Shown in pieces: positions 1 through 8,923 of a DNA stretch of 46,280 nucleotides (position 1 is the first letter of the stretch; each line of letters starts with the position of its first letter). Origin of the DNA: Campylobacterales bacterium (GTDB lineage: Bacteria > Campylobacterota > Campylobacteria > Campylobacterales > QNZT01). The position numbers and the translations under genes were made by a program. The notes beneath the pieces were generated by a model that saw nothing but the letters and a program-made list of their open reading frames with translations, did not search any database and was not told the DNA's origin. Location of the stretch: NCBI GenBank assembly GCA_015489185.1, contig WGAE01000150.1, forward strand, positions 1 through 46,280, written 5' to 3'.

Positions 1-1028
1 TCGGCAAAGAGATGTATCAGTTTATCGACAAAGGGGGCAACGACGTCTGCCTCAGACCGGAAGGAACCGCGGGTGTCGTACGCGCTTTTATCGAAAAAAA
101 GTACGACCGTCAGGGCGGTATCCACCGTTTTTACTACCACGGTCCCATGTTTCGCTATGAACGACCGCAGAAAGGGCGCTTCAGACAGTTTCACCAGTTC
201 GGTGTCGAAAGTTTCGGCGCCGCAAGTCCGCTCGAAGATGCAACGATCATTTTGATGCTCAAAGAGATTCTGGACTTTTTCGGCATCGACTATACACTGA
301 AACTCAACTCACTGGGATGCCCGGAGTGTATGCCCCCTTATCGTGAAACACTTGTACGGTTTCTCGACAAAGTTGAGAACGAAATTTGTGAAGATTGCCA
401 ACGACGTAAAGCGACCAATCCGATCCGGGTTTTTGACTGTAAAAACGAAACTTGCCGTGAAATCCTCAAACCGGCACCGAGACTCGGGGAAAAACTGTGC
501 GAAAGCTGCGATAACCATTTTACAACACTGCGCGAACTGCTCGATGCCCAAAATATTCCCTATGAAATCGACCCCAATCTTGTCAGGGGACTTGACTACT
601 ACAACAAAACGGCATTTGAATTTGTCAGCGGCGATCTGGGTGCACAAAACGCCGTGGCGGGAGGCGGACGCTATGATAAACTGGTTTCGTTTCTCGGCGG
701 GAAAGAAACCCCTGCCATAGGTTTTGCGATCGGCATTGAACGTTTGATGGAGATGATCGATACACCGCCGCAAACACGGGAAGGGTACTATTTCGGTGCA
801 CTCTGTGAAGAGGCGATCAAGCCGCTCTTCTCGGCTGCCGCAAAACAGCGTAAAACAGATAAAGTGACACTCGCCCACGACGTACGCTCGCTCAAAGCAC
901 ACCTCAAAGCGGCAGACAAGGCAAACGCACGCTACTGTGCCGTCATCGGCGAAGATGAACTCAAGGCAGGAAAACTCTGGGTCAAGGATCTGGTCGAAAA
1001 ACGTGAAAGCACAATCGATCTGGAGTAA
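1..1028 (+). CDS. hisS: Histidyl-tRNA synthetase, 5' end cut by window edge
   Basis: Charges tRNA-His with histidine in the cytoplasm (class II aminoacyl-tRNA synthetase). The reading frame is open from base 3, and 341 residues are visible. The N-terminal part with class II motif 1 lies outside the window, since the family is usually 400-430 residues. Visible signatures are the motif 2 region FRYERPQKGR, the histidine-binding LVRGLDYY, then GGGRYDKLV, and motif 3 GFAIGIERLM with its arginine. These are followed by a C-terminal anticodon-binding domain of about 80 residues. It ends five bases before speA, and its last codons supply the GGAG ribosome site of speA, so the two genes are probably co-transcribed. 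Confidence 0.96.
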   Translation, partial: GKEMYQFIDKGGNDVCLRPEGTAGVVRAFIEKKYDRQGGIHRFYYHGPMFRYERPQKGRFRQFHQFGVESFGAASPLEDATIILMLKEILDFFGIDYTLKLNSLGCPECMPPYRETLVRFLDKVENEICEDCQRRKATNPIRVFDCKNETCREILKPAPRLGEKLCESCDNHFTTLRELLDAQNIPYEIDPNLVRGLDYYNKTAFEFVSGDLGAQNAVAGGGRYDKLVSFLGGKETPAIGFAIGIERLMEMIDTPPQTREGYYFGALCEEAIKPLFSAAAKQRKTDKVTLAHDVRSLKAHLKAADKANARYCAVIGEDELKAGKLWVKDLVEKRESTIDLE

Positions 1029-1033
1029 TCTTC

Positions 1034-2860
1034 ATGCAACGCTACGGCATCGATATCTGGGGAGAAAATGATTTTGTCATCAAAAAAGATAAAGTCTGCG
1101 TCAACTATCTCAGTTCTCCCGCACTTTTCGATATTGTCACGGCAATTCGCAACGAAGGGACAAAAGGACCTTTGCTGCTGCGTTTTCCCCATTTGATCCG
1201 AAAACAGATCGACGCCGTTTACGCAACATTTCAAAACGCTTTTAAAGAACTAAACTACAGCGGTACCTTTCAGGCGGTCTTTCCGCTCAAAGTGAACCAG
1301 TACCCCGACTTTCTGTTGCCGCTGATCGAAGCCGGGAAACCGTACAACTACGGACTCGAAGCGGGAAGCAAAGCGGAACTGATCATCGCGATGAGTCACA
1401 TTACACCCGGAGCGCCCCTGACCGTCAACGGTTTTAAAGATAAAGAGATGATCGAACTGGGATTTCTCTCCGCAAAAATGGGACACAACATCACCCTCAC
1501 GATCGAGGGGATTAACGAACTTGAATCAATCATCGAAGTCGCGGCTAAGATGAAAGGTCCAATCCCAAATATCGGCATACGTATCAAGCTGCATAGCACC
1601 GGTTCGGGTCTGTGGGAGAAAAGCGGCGGTATCAACTCCAAATTCGGTCTTACATCTACCGAACTGCTCGAAGCGATGGAGTTACTCAAACAAAACGATC
1701 TGCTCGATCATTTCACGATGATCCACTTTCACATCGGTTCCCAGATGACCCAGATCTCCAACCTGAAAAAAGCGCTCAGAGAAGCGGGAAATATCTATGC
1801 CGACCTGCTTAAAATGGGTGCGCGTAACCTTGAAAATATCAACCTCGGCGGGGGACTCGGCATCGAATACACCCAAAATGAAGATTATCCCGAAATCACC
1901 TACTCATTACAGGAGTACGCCAGCGATACGACGTTCGTACTTCAGGGAATCGCCCGGGCGAAAAAGGTGCGCGAACCGCACATCTTTATTGAATCGGGGC
2001 GTTTTATCGCCGCTTCGCACGCGGTACTCGTCGCACCGGTTTTTGAGCTCTTTTCCGAGGAGTATTCGCAAAAAGCGCTGCGTCTTAAACCCGAAAATCC
2101 CCCTTTGATCGAAGAGCTTCATGAACTCTGGCAATATATCGACACCTCCAACGCACTCGAATATCTTCATGACGCCGTCGATCATCTCAATTCTTTACTC
2201 ACACTCTTTGACCTGGGATATATCGATCTGATCGACCGCTCCAACAGTGAAATTTTGACCCATCTGATCATTAAAAAAGCGATTCTTCTGCTTCGGGACA
2301 AGCCGGTCAGAGAATTGACGCAGATTCAGGACAAAATTCAGGAAAAGTATCTGATCAACTTCTCTATTTTTCAAAGTATCCCCGATTTCTGGGGGCTTGC
2401 ACAACGCTTTCCCGTCATGCCCCTCTCCAAACTCGATACCAAACCGACCCGCTCGGCGAGTTTATGGGATATTACCTGCGACAGTGACGGAGAGATCGAC
2501 TTTGACAGTAAAAAACCGCTCTTTTTGCATAGCGTCGATCTGGATCAGGAGGACTACTTTCTGGGATTTTTCAAAGTCGGCGCCTATCAGGAGGTGCTGG
2601 GAATGAAACACAACCTCTTTACCCGCCCGACAGTAGCGACCGTCGAAGTAACATCGGAAGGATACAGCATCAAAGAGATGGTCAAAAGTGACGCTCTTAT
2701 CGAGATTTTAGAGGATTTAAACTATAATCCCGACGACATCAGAGAAAAATTATATCAAAGCATCCGGCAATCTCCCTATATCGCTGCGGATGAGAAACAA
2801 CAAGTTTATCGCCAAATCGAAACTTTTCTGGAAGAGAACGGATACCTGAAAACATTTTAA
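1034..2860 (+). CDS. speA: Biosynthetic arginine decarboxylase (PLP-dependent)
   Basis: Converts arginine to agmatine, the first step of the agmatine route to putrescine and spermidine. The 608-residue length matches the long SpeA-type fold III decarboxylases (about 610-660) rather than LysA or NspC. The PLP lysine is K86 in the motif FPLKVNQ. Further along are the barrel motif HFHIGSQ, the phosphate-binding glycine-rich NLGGGLGIEY, and FIESGRF. The start follows GGAG at eight bases and lies five bases after hisS. cysE follows after 11 bases. Polyamine genes are scattered in this phylum, so the hisS-speA-cysE grouping says little about function beyond co-expression. Confidence 0.95.
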   Translation: MQRYGIDIWGENDFVIKKDKVCVNYLSSPALFDIVTAIRNEGTKGPLLLRFPHLIRKQIDAVYATFQNAFKELNYSGTFQAVFPLKVNQYPDFLLPLIEAGKPYNYGLEAGSKAELIIAMSHITPGAPLTVNGFKDKEMIELGFLSAKMGHNITLTIEGINELESIIEVAAKMKGPIPNIGIRIKLHSTGSGLWEKSGGINSKFGLTSTELLEAMELLKQNDLLDHFTMIHFHIGSQMTQISNLKKALREAGNIYADLLKMGARNLENINLGGGLGIEYTQNEDYPEITYSLQEYASDTTFVLQGIARAKKVREPHIFIESGRFIAASHAVLVAPVFELFSEEYSQKALRLKPENPPLIEELHELWQYIDTSNALEYLHDAVDHLNSLLTLFDLGYIDLIDRSNSEILTHLIIKKAILLLRDKPVRELTQIQDKIQEKYLINFSIFQSIPDFWGLAQRFPVMPLSKLDTKPTRSASLWDITCDSDGEIDFDSKKPLFLHSVDLDQEDYFLGFFKVGAYQEVLGMKHNLFTRPTVATVEVTSEGYSIKEMVKSDALIEILEDLNYNPDDIREKLYQSIRQSPYIAADEKQQVYRQIETFLEENGYLKTF

Positions 2861-2871
2861 TCAGAGGTAGC

Positions 2872-3588
2872 ATGGACAGCGTATCAATATGGCAACTGAT
2901 CAAAGAAGATTTTCAAACGCCGCTGAAAAACGATCCGGCAATTCGTTCGAAATTTGAACTCTTCTTCAACTACCCGGGTATCTGGACCATCATCAACTAC
3001 CGTATCGCACACTATCTCTACAATAAAAATCTGCGTTTCATCGCCAGACTGATTATGGGTATCACCCAAATCATCACCAATATCGACATTCATCCCCGCT
3101 GTAAAATCGGCAGACGCGTTTTTATCGATCATGGTATCGGTGTCGTTATCGGCGAAACAGCAATTGTAGAAGATGATGTACTGATTTACCAGGGCGTGAC
3201 ACTGGGTGGTGTAAGCCTGGAAAAGAATGTCAAAAGACATCCCACAATCAAAAGCGGTGCGGTCATCAGCGCCGGTGCGAAAGTGCTGGGGAATATTACA
3301 ATCGGCAAAAATGCCAAAGTAGGCGCCAACTCTGTCGTGATCAAAGATGTACCGGATAACTCCACAGCGGTCGGTATTCCCGCACGTGTCATCACCAAGG
3401 GTAAGGACAAATCACAACTGAGTCACAATAAAATTCCGGATATCAACAAAGAGCTCTTCATGTACCTTTCCAAACGCATCGCGGTACTCGAAGAGGCTAT
3501 TTTACACCATCATGAAGATATGATTCCCAAACGGGATGAAGAGCTGGAAAAGATCTACAAAGATTTTATCTCTTCGATCAAAGATTGA
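2872..3588 (+). CDS. cysE: Serine O-acetyltransferase
   Basis: Transfers acetyl from acetyl-CoA to serine, giving O-acetylserine for cysteine synthesis. At 238 residues it has the alpha-helical N-terminal region followed by a left-handed beta-helix of hexapeptide repeats from about residue 75. It carries the family core DIHPRCKIG, FIDHGIGVVIGE with the catalytic histidine, and YQGVTLGG. A ribosome site AGAGG lies just upstream. Its stop codon abuts the stop codon of the opposing L,D-transpeptidase gene with no base between them, so any terminator must lie inside the neighbouring coding sequence. The charged C-terminal tail is longer than in short epsilon-type SATs but looks ordinary. Confidence 0.95.
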   Translation: MDSVSIWQLIKEDFQTPLKNDPAIRSKFELFFNYPGIWTIINYRIAHYLYNKNLRFIARLIMGITQIITNIDIHPRCKIGRRVFIDHGIGVVIGETAIVEDDVLIYQGVTLGGVSLEKNVKRHPTIKSGAVISAGAKVLGNITIGKNAKVGANSVVIKDVPDNSTAVGIPARVITKGKDKSQLSHNKIPDINKELFMYLSKRIAVLEEAILHHHEDMIPKRDEELEKIYKDFISSIKD

Positions 3589-5193
3589 TCAGCGCAGCAG
3601 TTTTTGCTGAATCGCGTCATATCCGTAAAAATCTTTGCGAAAATTGAGATTCCCCTCTTTATCCGTAAAGACGGTCAGATAGCGGATGTGGATCGGAATT
3701 CGCTTTTTGAGACGAATGTGTACGGTCTTGCTACTTCGGATCATCTCTGTCATCGTCTCATAATCGTAAGCGGTATAGGGTGCAAGCAAGCTGAGCAGAA
3801 CATAGGGCTGTGCCAGACGAATACATCCTGAACTGTAGAGACGGTAGCGTCTGGTCGTCAGATGTTTCGCATTGGTATCATGAAGATAAACGTTATATTT
3901 ATTGGGGAAAATAAATTTCATCGCACCCAGCACATTTTTTTCTCCCGCTTTCTGGATCATCTGATACGGTATTTTCCCCTCGTAATCGATATATTTTGAC
4001 CAGTCGACACGTTTCGGGTCAATCTCTCTGCCCCCTTGATAGATATGAATATCATCTTCAAGCAGCGCTTCCGGATCTTCCGCAAGCATCGGGATATAAT
4101 CTTTTTTCATCAGATTTTGCGGGATACTCCAGGTCGGATTGAGAACAATATACTCAAGATAATCCGAAAAGATCGGTGTTGGTCTGTCCTCCCTGCCGAT
4201 GACGACAAATATATCATCCATCAGTACACCCTGCTTGTAAAAACGCAGCCAAAATCCCGGAATATTGATCTCGACATAGGTATCTTCATGAATGCGTGGG
4301 AAAAGCTTGTAACGCTCAATATTGAGCCGAATCTTTGCCAGTTTCTCTTCCGCGGTCGTTTGTGAATAGAGTACGTTTACACGATCGAAAATACCTGTCT
4401 GTTTCAAATAATGTCGTTTTTGAAAACGTAGTACAGCATCTTTGAGTTTTGCGTCAAAATTTGGAAAATCGAGATACGAACGACTAACATTTCGCAGATC
4501 GCCGGTAGCAAACAGATAGTGTTTAAGCTGAGAGACCTCATAACCGTAATCGCCCTCTTTGAGATCTTTGAGATAGTCGATTTTCGGAAAGTGTTTTGTT
4601 TCATAACGCAAATAGGCTTCTACTAAATCACGATACCCTTTCTCCTGCGGTACGTAACGTTCCAGCAGCGTACCAACCAAATGTGTCTTCAAAGAGACAA
4701 TCAGATCATGAAGATAATTCGGTTTGTAAGGATTAGGTTCCCAGACCAGATGTTTCTCTTCATCCTCTTTAATGATTTTCGCAAACGTTTTCCAGTCGAT
4801 TTTGCCCTCATAGAGATCTTTTGCAAACGAAAGAAACTGGTCGCTGGCAAGCAGATCAAGTTGCGCCCGCTTTTGTGCCAAAACTTCCGAACCGTTGATA
4901 TCCGCCGCAAGTCGACGTAACATCCGGGTATGATAAGCGCTTTGATCATAATTGAGTCTGCGATTCGAAGCTGCGGCAATCAGTTGCCTGATATCCTCCA
5001 AATCCCATATACATCGATAATGCACACGATGGTAGAGTTCTCCAAGCTGCTCGACATTGCGAAGATCGGGATTTTCGGAGAGTTGTACAAGTACGGCTGC
5101 TTTACATTCGCTCCCGCTTTGCGAAAACTCCGACGCCGACAATACCTCCAAACTACACAATACAATAAAGAGTATGCGAAATATGTGTTTCAT
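3589..5193 (-). CDS. Murein L,D-transpeptidase, YcbB-like (YkuD domain)
   Basis: Predicted periplasmic enzyme that forms 3-3 cross-links in peptidoglycan, or attaches proteins to it, through a catalytic cysteine. The 534-residue protein starts with a signal peptide (hydrophobic FRILFIVLCSLEVL, residues 5-18). A peptidoglycan-binding-1 type region with GDYGYEVSQLKHYL lies near residues 210-270. The YkuD domain begins near residue 310 and holds NPTWSIPQNLM, a conserved HDT, and YSSGCIRL with catalytic C457. The two-domain layout resembles the large YcbB/LdtD type more than the small Helicobacter Csd6 type. No strong Shine-Dalgarno sequence precedes the ATG. It reads out of the outer-membrane protein gene upstream, separated by a hairpin. 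Confidence 0.88.
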   Translation of the reverse strand: MKHIFRILFIVLCSLEVLSASEFSQSGSECKAAVLVQLSENPDLRNVEQLGELYHRVHYRCIWDLEDIRQLIAAASNRRLNYDQSAYHTRMLRRLAADINGSEVLAQKRAQLDLLASDQFLSFAKDLYEGKIDWKTFAKIIKEDEEKHLVWEPNPYKPNYLHDLIVSLKTHLVGTLLERYVPQEKGYRDLVEAYLRYETKHFPKIDYLKDLKEGDYGYEVSQLKHYLFATGDLRNVSRSYLDFPNFDAKLKDAVLRFQKRHYLKQTGIFDRVNVLYSQTTAEEKLAKIRLNIERYKLFPRIHEDTYVEINIPGFWLRFYKQGVLMDDIFVVIGREDRPTPIFSDYLEYIVLNPTWSIPQNLMKKDYIPMLAEDPEALLEDDIHIYQGGREIDPKRVDWSKYIDYEGKIPYQMIQKAGEKNVLGAMKFIFPNKYNVYLHDTNAKHLTTRRYRLYSSGCIRLAQPYVLLSLLAPYTAYDYETMTEMIRSSKTVHIRLKKRIPIHIRYLTVFTDKEGNLNFRKDFYGYDAIQQKLLR

Positions 5194-5215
5194 GATGCAA
5201 AATCGATACGGGGAA

Positions 5216-5240
5216 CAGGAAGAGGTGAACCCTCTTCCTG
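5216..5240 (-). terminator. Hairpin terminator after outer-membrane protein gene
   Basis: A perfect 10-bp inverted repeat (CAGGAAGAGG / CCTCTTCCTG) with a five-base loop starts seven bases beyond the stop of the minus-strand barrel protein gene. On that strand it is followed by TTCCCCG and not by a T-run. It could therefore attenuate transcription rather than fully terminate it before the downstream L,D-transpeptidase gene. Confidence 0.6.
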
Positions 5241-5246
5241 ATTAAA

Positions 5247-5951
5247 TCAGAATTTGTAGTTGAAACCGATACCGTATGTATCGAGATTGATATCGTTTTC
5301 TTTCACGCTACCGTTTGGATAGAGACTATATGTATTTTCTACACTATGCAGCAGACGTACACCTTCCGCAACGATACTCCAGCGGTCATTCAGCGCATAA
5401 TTCAGCCCCAGACCAAACGACGGACTTGTTTCGTCGAGCGTACCGTAACGTGTACCTGTACTTGGATTGGCTTTGAGTGTACTCTCTACTTTCGCTTTTG
5501 CGTAACCGAGCAATCCGAACAGGTGAACTTTTTTACCCAGCGGCAACATCGGTTTGAGATAGATACCGTAATTTTCTTTGATTTTCGATTTACCGCCGCC
5601 GGTATGGCTCGCGCTTCTTACGCCGTACCCGGCACGTCCTTCGATACCGATATATTTGTTGAAATCATACCCCAGTTTTGCAACAACAGCTGCCAGTTTG
5701 TTACATTTTCCGGATGCGGTCTCAAACTGTGCACCCATACCGTCCAGTCCGACATACCACTTTTTCGGTTTCGGTTTGACCGGAACCGGCGCCGGAGCCA
5801 CTACCGGTGCGGGTGCCGGTGCAGGCTTGACCTCTTTAACCGTTTCGACGGCTTTTTGCACATCTTGTTTGTCATAATCTACCAAAGGCTCGATATCCGC
5901 TCCCGCGAACAACAAAGAAGTTGTCGCTGCCAATAACAATACTTTTCTCAA
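5247..5951 (-). CDS. Outer-membrane beta-barrel protein with proline-rich N-terminal linker
   Basis: Predicted small outer-membrane barrel of the OmpA-like or porin-like 8-strand type. The 234-residue form starts at TTG 5951, six bases after AAGGAG. An in-frame upstream TTG at 5969 has no ribosome site. Residues 1-17 form a signal peptide. Residues about 38-70 are a Pro/Ala/Val/Lys linker (PAPAPAPVV, PVPVKPKPKKW). The rest is alternating barrel sequence that begins WYVGLDGMG, includes YGIYLKPMLPLG and FGLGLNYALNDRWSIVAEG, and ends FNYKF with the C-terminal phenylalanine typical of BAM substrates. The linker before the barrel is unusual for this type and could contact peptidoglycan or a partner. 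No transport substrate can be inferred. Confidence 0.85.
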   Translation of the reverse strand: MRKVLLLAATTSLLFAGADIEPLVDYDKQDVQKAVETVKEVKPAPAPAPVVAPAPVPVKPKPKKWYVGLDGMGAQFETASGKCNKLAAVVAKLGYDFNKYIGIEGRAGYGVRSASHTGGGKSKIKENYGIYLKPMLPLGKKVHLFGLLGYAKAKVESTLKANPSTGTRYGTLDETSPSFGLGLNYALNDRWSIVAEGVRLLHSVENTYSLYPNGSVKENDINLDTYGIGFNYKF

Positions 5952-6015
5952 ATCAAACTCCTTTTGCAATATTTTTCATTACATACTACTACATAAACTT
6001 TTAAATATAAATGAA

Positions 6016-6021
6016 ATTATA
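6016..6021 (-). promoter_or_regulatory. Candidate -10 box upstream of outer-membrane protein gene
   Basis: Reads TATAAT on the minus strand, about 65 bases before the TTG start of the barrel protein gene. It sits in a strongly AT-rich gap (5952-6109) that also holds a run of T or A tracts typical of epsilon promoters. No clear -35 box is visible, which is normal for this phylum. Nothing else is recognised in this gap. Confidence 0.4.
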
Positions 6022-6109
6022 TTTTTTTCTTAAAAAAGTTAACTATTTTACCGTATTTGACAGCAAAATATCGGTTTTCTTGTCTTGGAGTGCAAAAGAG
6101 CAAACAAAT

Positions 6110-7924
6110 TTATATATAGAACTTCTTCAAAAAAGCGTCGTCGACATCGATTATTTGACGTTTTCTTAAACGCTCAATTACCTCTGGATCACAGTCTGTA
6201 TCGTCAGGCCATCGGCGTGGAAAGTTTTCAATCGCTCCTTTGTTCGTCGCATCGATACCGATAAACTCTTTTTGGAGAAAGATATCACGTTTGGCATCGA
6301 TATTGTTGACCACGCGCCAGATCAGCATATAGGGATTATCAAGATCGTTCTTCTTCGCATCGACAAAGACAAGCAGTTTCGTATGTGCCTTGATTGCGGT
6401 GAGCTTTTCATAAAGATTATGCACCGGCTCTTTTTTGTCGATTGCAATAACACAAATCGGCGTCTTGGTGTAAGTTTTATACTGTCTTATGTCGACAATC
6501 GAATCATCTATCTCCTGCATCAGCTCCAGTAACTGTGCATCCGAAATGATCTCTTTTTGCGGGAAAAAGACGTTGTCCGCCGTACAGTCAACACCCAGTT
6601 TCCCGCCGTAGGCGTAATCGTCACTCGCATGATCAAGCGCATCGCACACTCCTTCACTGATGATGAGGTTCGATACCTGCACCCTGTCAAGAATATAATC
6701 GCTCAAATCATCGTACTCTTCAAGATCCGGCGCATCCTCATTGACAAAGATCGCATGTTTGACAAAACTCATCTGCCCGACACCCCAGAAAGCGTGCATA
6801 AACTGTTTTGCATGTCCCGGATAGAGTGTACGCATTTTCGCGATGATCAGATTATGAAAAACCCCGTTTTCAGGCATCATATAGTCGATCAGTTCCGGAG
6901 CGGTGGTTTTGAGCAGCGGCAAAAAGATGCGCTCGGTCGCCCAGCCCATATATTTATCTTCCAGAGGCGGTTTCCCGACAACCGTCGCCAGATATACCGG
7001 TTCTTTTTTTCGGGTGATACATGAAACTTCCAAAACCGGATACTCCTCTTCGAGCGTATAGTATCCGGTGTGATCCCCGAACGGTCCTTCGATTGCCGAT
7101 TCATTCGGATCGACAAACCCTTCGATTACAAAGTCGGCATCGTGCGGCACATAGAGATCGTTGGTGATCGATTTGACAAGACGCGCGGGTTCTCCTTTGA
7201 TAAAACCGTACATCAGCAGTTCAAATACCCCATGCGGCAACGGCGCAGTCGCAGCCCAGGTATAGAGAGGATCGCCGCCGATCGCAATCGACACAGGCAT
7301 CTTTTTCCCTGCCGCTTTATATTCATGAAAAAAGTTTGCGGAATCTTTGTGTATCTGCCAGTGCATTCCCAGTCGTCGATTATCGTACACCTGTAGCCGA
7401 TACATCCCGAGATTTTTGCGTTCACCGTCCAGAGACTGCGTATAAACCTGCCCCATTGTAATAAAAGGACCACCGTCCTGCGGCCAGGTTTTTAGAATCG
7501 GTATCTCGTAAAGATTGCAGGCATCCCCTTCGACAACCACCTCCTGACACGCTCCTTTTGCAGAGACTCTTTTGGGGAAAACGTTTTTGAGGGCAAAAAG
7601 CTTTGCTAGCATACCGAATTTCTCGCCCAGTGTCGCGGGCGGCTTGAGTTTTAGTAGTGATTCGATCTCCGCGGCAATATCGTCTGCAGGTTTTCCTAAA
7701 AAGAGTTCTGTCGCCTTATGGGAACCGAAGACATTCATCAAAACGGGCGTATCAAATTTTTTGTCAAGGCGACGGGAGACGGGATTGGTAAAAAGCAGTG
7801 CTTTGGAGTCTTTACGTTTAACCTCAATATAGGCAACATGCGGAATCTCCAGATCGATATCGAGCGGTTCGTCGATCACACGAAGCAAATCATACTCTTT
7901 GAGCAGTGCAATCGCTTTTTGCAT
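6110..7924 (-). CDS. ubiD: UbiD-family decarboxylase, probably menaquinone biosynthesis
   Basis: Prenylated-FMN-dependent decarboxylase of the UbiD family. The symbol is the family label used in Campylobacter annotations. These bacteria make menaquinone by the futalosine route, so the likely substrate is a prenylated dihydroxy-naphthoate rather than the ubiquinone precursor. The start at 7924 follows AAAGGA. A longer frame reaching 7993 would run into hemC and lacks a ribosome site. The 604-residue protein carries family stretches GMYRLQVYD, HWQIHKD, EGPFGDHTGYY and YPGHAKQFMHAFWG. The C-terminal extension beyond about residue 480 marks the long epsilon/delta form. It is the last gene of the run, 13 bases after hemC. 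Confidence 0.88.
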   Translation of the reverse strand: MQKAIALLKEYDLLRVIDEPLDIDLEIPHVAYIEVKRKDSKALLFTNPVSRRLDKKFDTPVLMNVFGSHKATELFLGKPADDIAAEIESLLKLKPPATLGEKFGMLAKLFALKNVFPKRVSAKGACQEVVVEGDACNLYEIPILKTWPQDGGPFITMGQVYTQSLDGERKNLGMYRLQVYDNRRLGMHWQIHKDSANFFHEYKAAGKKMPVSIAIGGDPLYTWAATAPLPHGVFELLMYGFIKGEPARLVKSITNDLYVPHDADFVIEGFVDPNESAIEGPFGDHTGYYTLEEEYPVLEVSCITRKKEPVYLATVVGKPPLEDKYMGWATERIFLPLLKTTAPELIDYMMPENGVFHNLIIAKMRTLYPGHAKQFMHAFWGVGQMSFVKHAIFVNEDAPDLEEYDDLSDYILDRVQVSNLIISEGVCDALDHASDDYAYGGKLGVDCTADNVFFPQKEIISDAQLLELMQEIDDSIVDIRQYKTYTKTPICVIAIDKKEPVHNLYEKLTAIKAHTKLLVFVDAKKNDLDNPYMLIWRVVNNIDAKRDIFLQKEFIGIDATNKGAIENFPRRWPDDTDCDPEVIERLRKRQIIDVDDAFLKKFYI

Positions 7925-7937
7925 ACAAAATCCTTTG

Positions 7938-8882
7938 TTACAAAATCGTTTTGAGGGCGATCTCCTCGGCACGTTTAAGCAGTTTGACGGCACCCGCCTC
8001 GATCATCCGATCCGCAAGCTCTTTACCGAGCGCACGATAATCGTTTCTGGAAGCAATCATCTTCTCTTTGATCAGATCTGTTCCGTCGGGCAGACCGACA
8101 ATCGCACGCACCTGCAGCGTCTCCTCTTCCAGCTTCGCATTAACACCGATCGGCACCTGACAACCGCCCTGTAAAACAGTGACAAAATCACGCTCTACCG
8201 TTGTTTCAATTTGCGCATTTTCATCTTCCAGTACCGAAATAATCTCGAGCACTTTCGGATCATTCACCGCTTCGATTCCAAGCGCCGCCTGTCCCATCGC
8301 GGGAATCATCACCGAAGTGGGAATCGGTGAAAAATAACGTACTTCATCCTGCAAACCGAGCCGATTGATCCCTGCGGTTGCAAGAATGATTGCATCGTAT
8401 TCGCCTTCCTTGAGTTTACGAATACGCGTATTGACATTGCCTCTTAAATTTTTGATCTGTAAATCGGGACGTGCCGCAAGCAGTTGCATACGGCGGCGTA
8501 AACTCGTCGTACCTACCACCGCACCTTCTGGAAGTACATGCAGCTCCGCATACTTTTCACTCAGCATCGCGTCACGCACATCTTCGCGCTTTGTGATCGC
8601 ACCAAGCACCAAACCTTCCGGAAATTCGGTCGGAACATCCTTAAGGCTATGTACGGCAATATGCGCTTCTCCCTGAAGCATCGCATCTTCGAGCTCTTTC
8701 GTAAAGAGTCCCTTACCACCTATCTTCGCGAGAGGTGTATCAAGGATGATATCCCCTTTGGTTTTCATAGTTTTCAGTTCTACTTCAAGCCCGGGATGCG
8801 CCGCTTCCAGCAACGACTTGATATGTTCCGATTGCCAAAGTGCCAGTTTACTTCCGCGTGTCGCGATGATCAGTTTTTGCAT
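7938..8882 (-). CDS. hemC: Porphobilinogen deaminase (hydroxymethylbilane synthase)
   Basis: Condenses four porphobilinogens into hydroxymethylbilane for haem synthesis. At 314 residues it is full length. It has the N-terminal TRGSKLALWQ, the AVHSLKDVPTE loop with conserved Lys/Asp, the phosphate-binding TTSLRRRMQL, and the dipyrromethane cofactor cysteine C241 in LQGGCQVPIG. A strong ribosome site AGAGGAG precedes the ATG. It lies in the same run as hemA, as in related genomes, with a DsbC-like gene between it and fxsA. Confidence 0.97.
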   Translation of the reverse strand: MQKLIIATRGSKLALWQSEHIKSLLEAAHPGLEVELKTMKTKGDIILDTPLAKIGGKGLFTKELEDAMLQGEAHIAVHSLKDVPTEFPEGLVLGAITKREDVRDAMLSEKYAELHVLPEGAVVGTTSLRRRMQLLAARPDLQIKNLRGNVNTRIRKLKEGEYDAIILATAGINRLGLQDEVRYFSPIPTSVMIPAMGQAALGIEAVNDPKVLEIISVLEDENAQIETTVERDFVTVLQGGCQVPIGVNAKLEEETLQVRAIVGLPDGTDLIKEKMIASRNDYRALGKELADRMIEAGAVKLLKRAEEIALKTIL

Positions 8883-8923
8883 TGCTCCTCTTTTCAGCTA
8901 GATACCCGAAAATCTTCCGGTTG

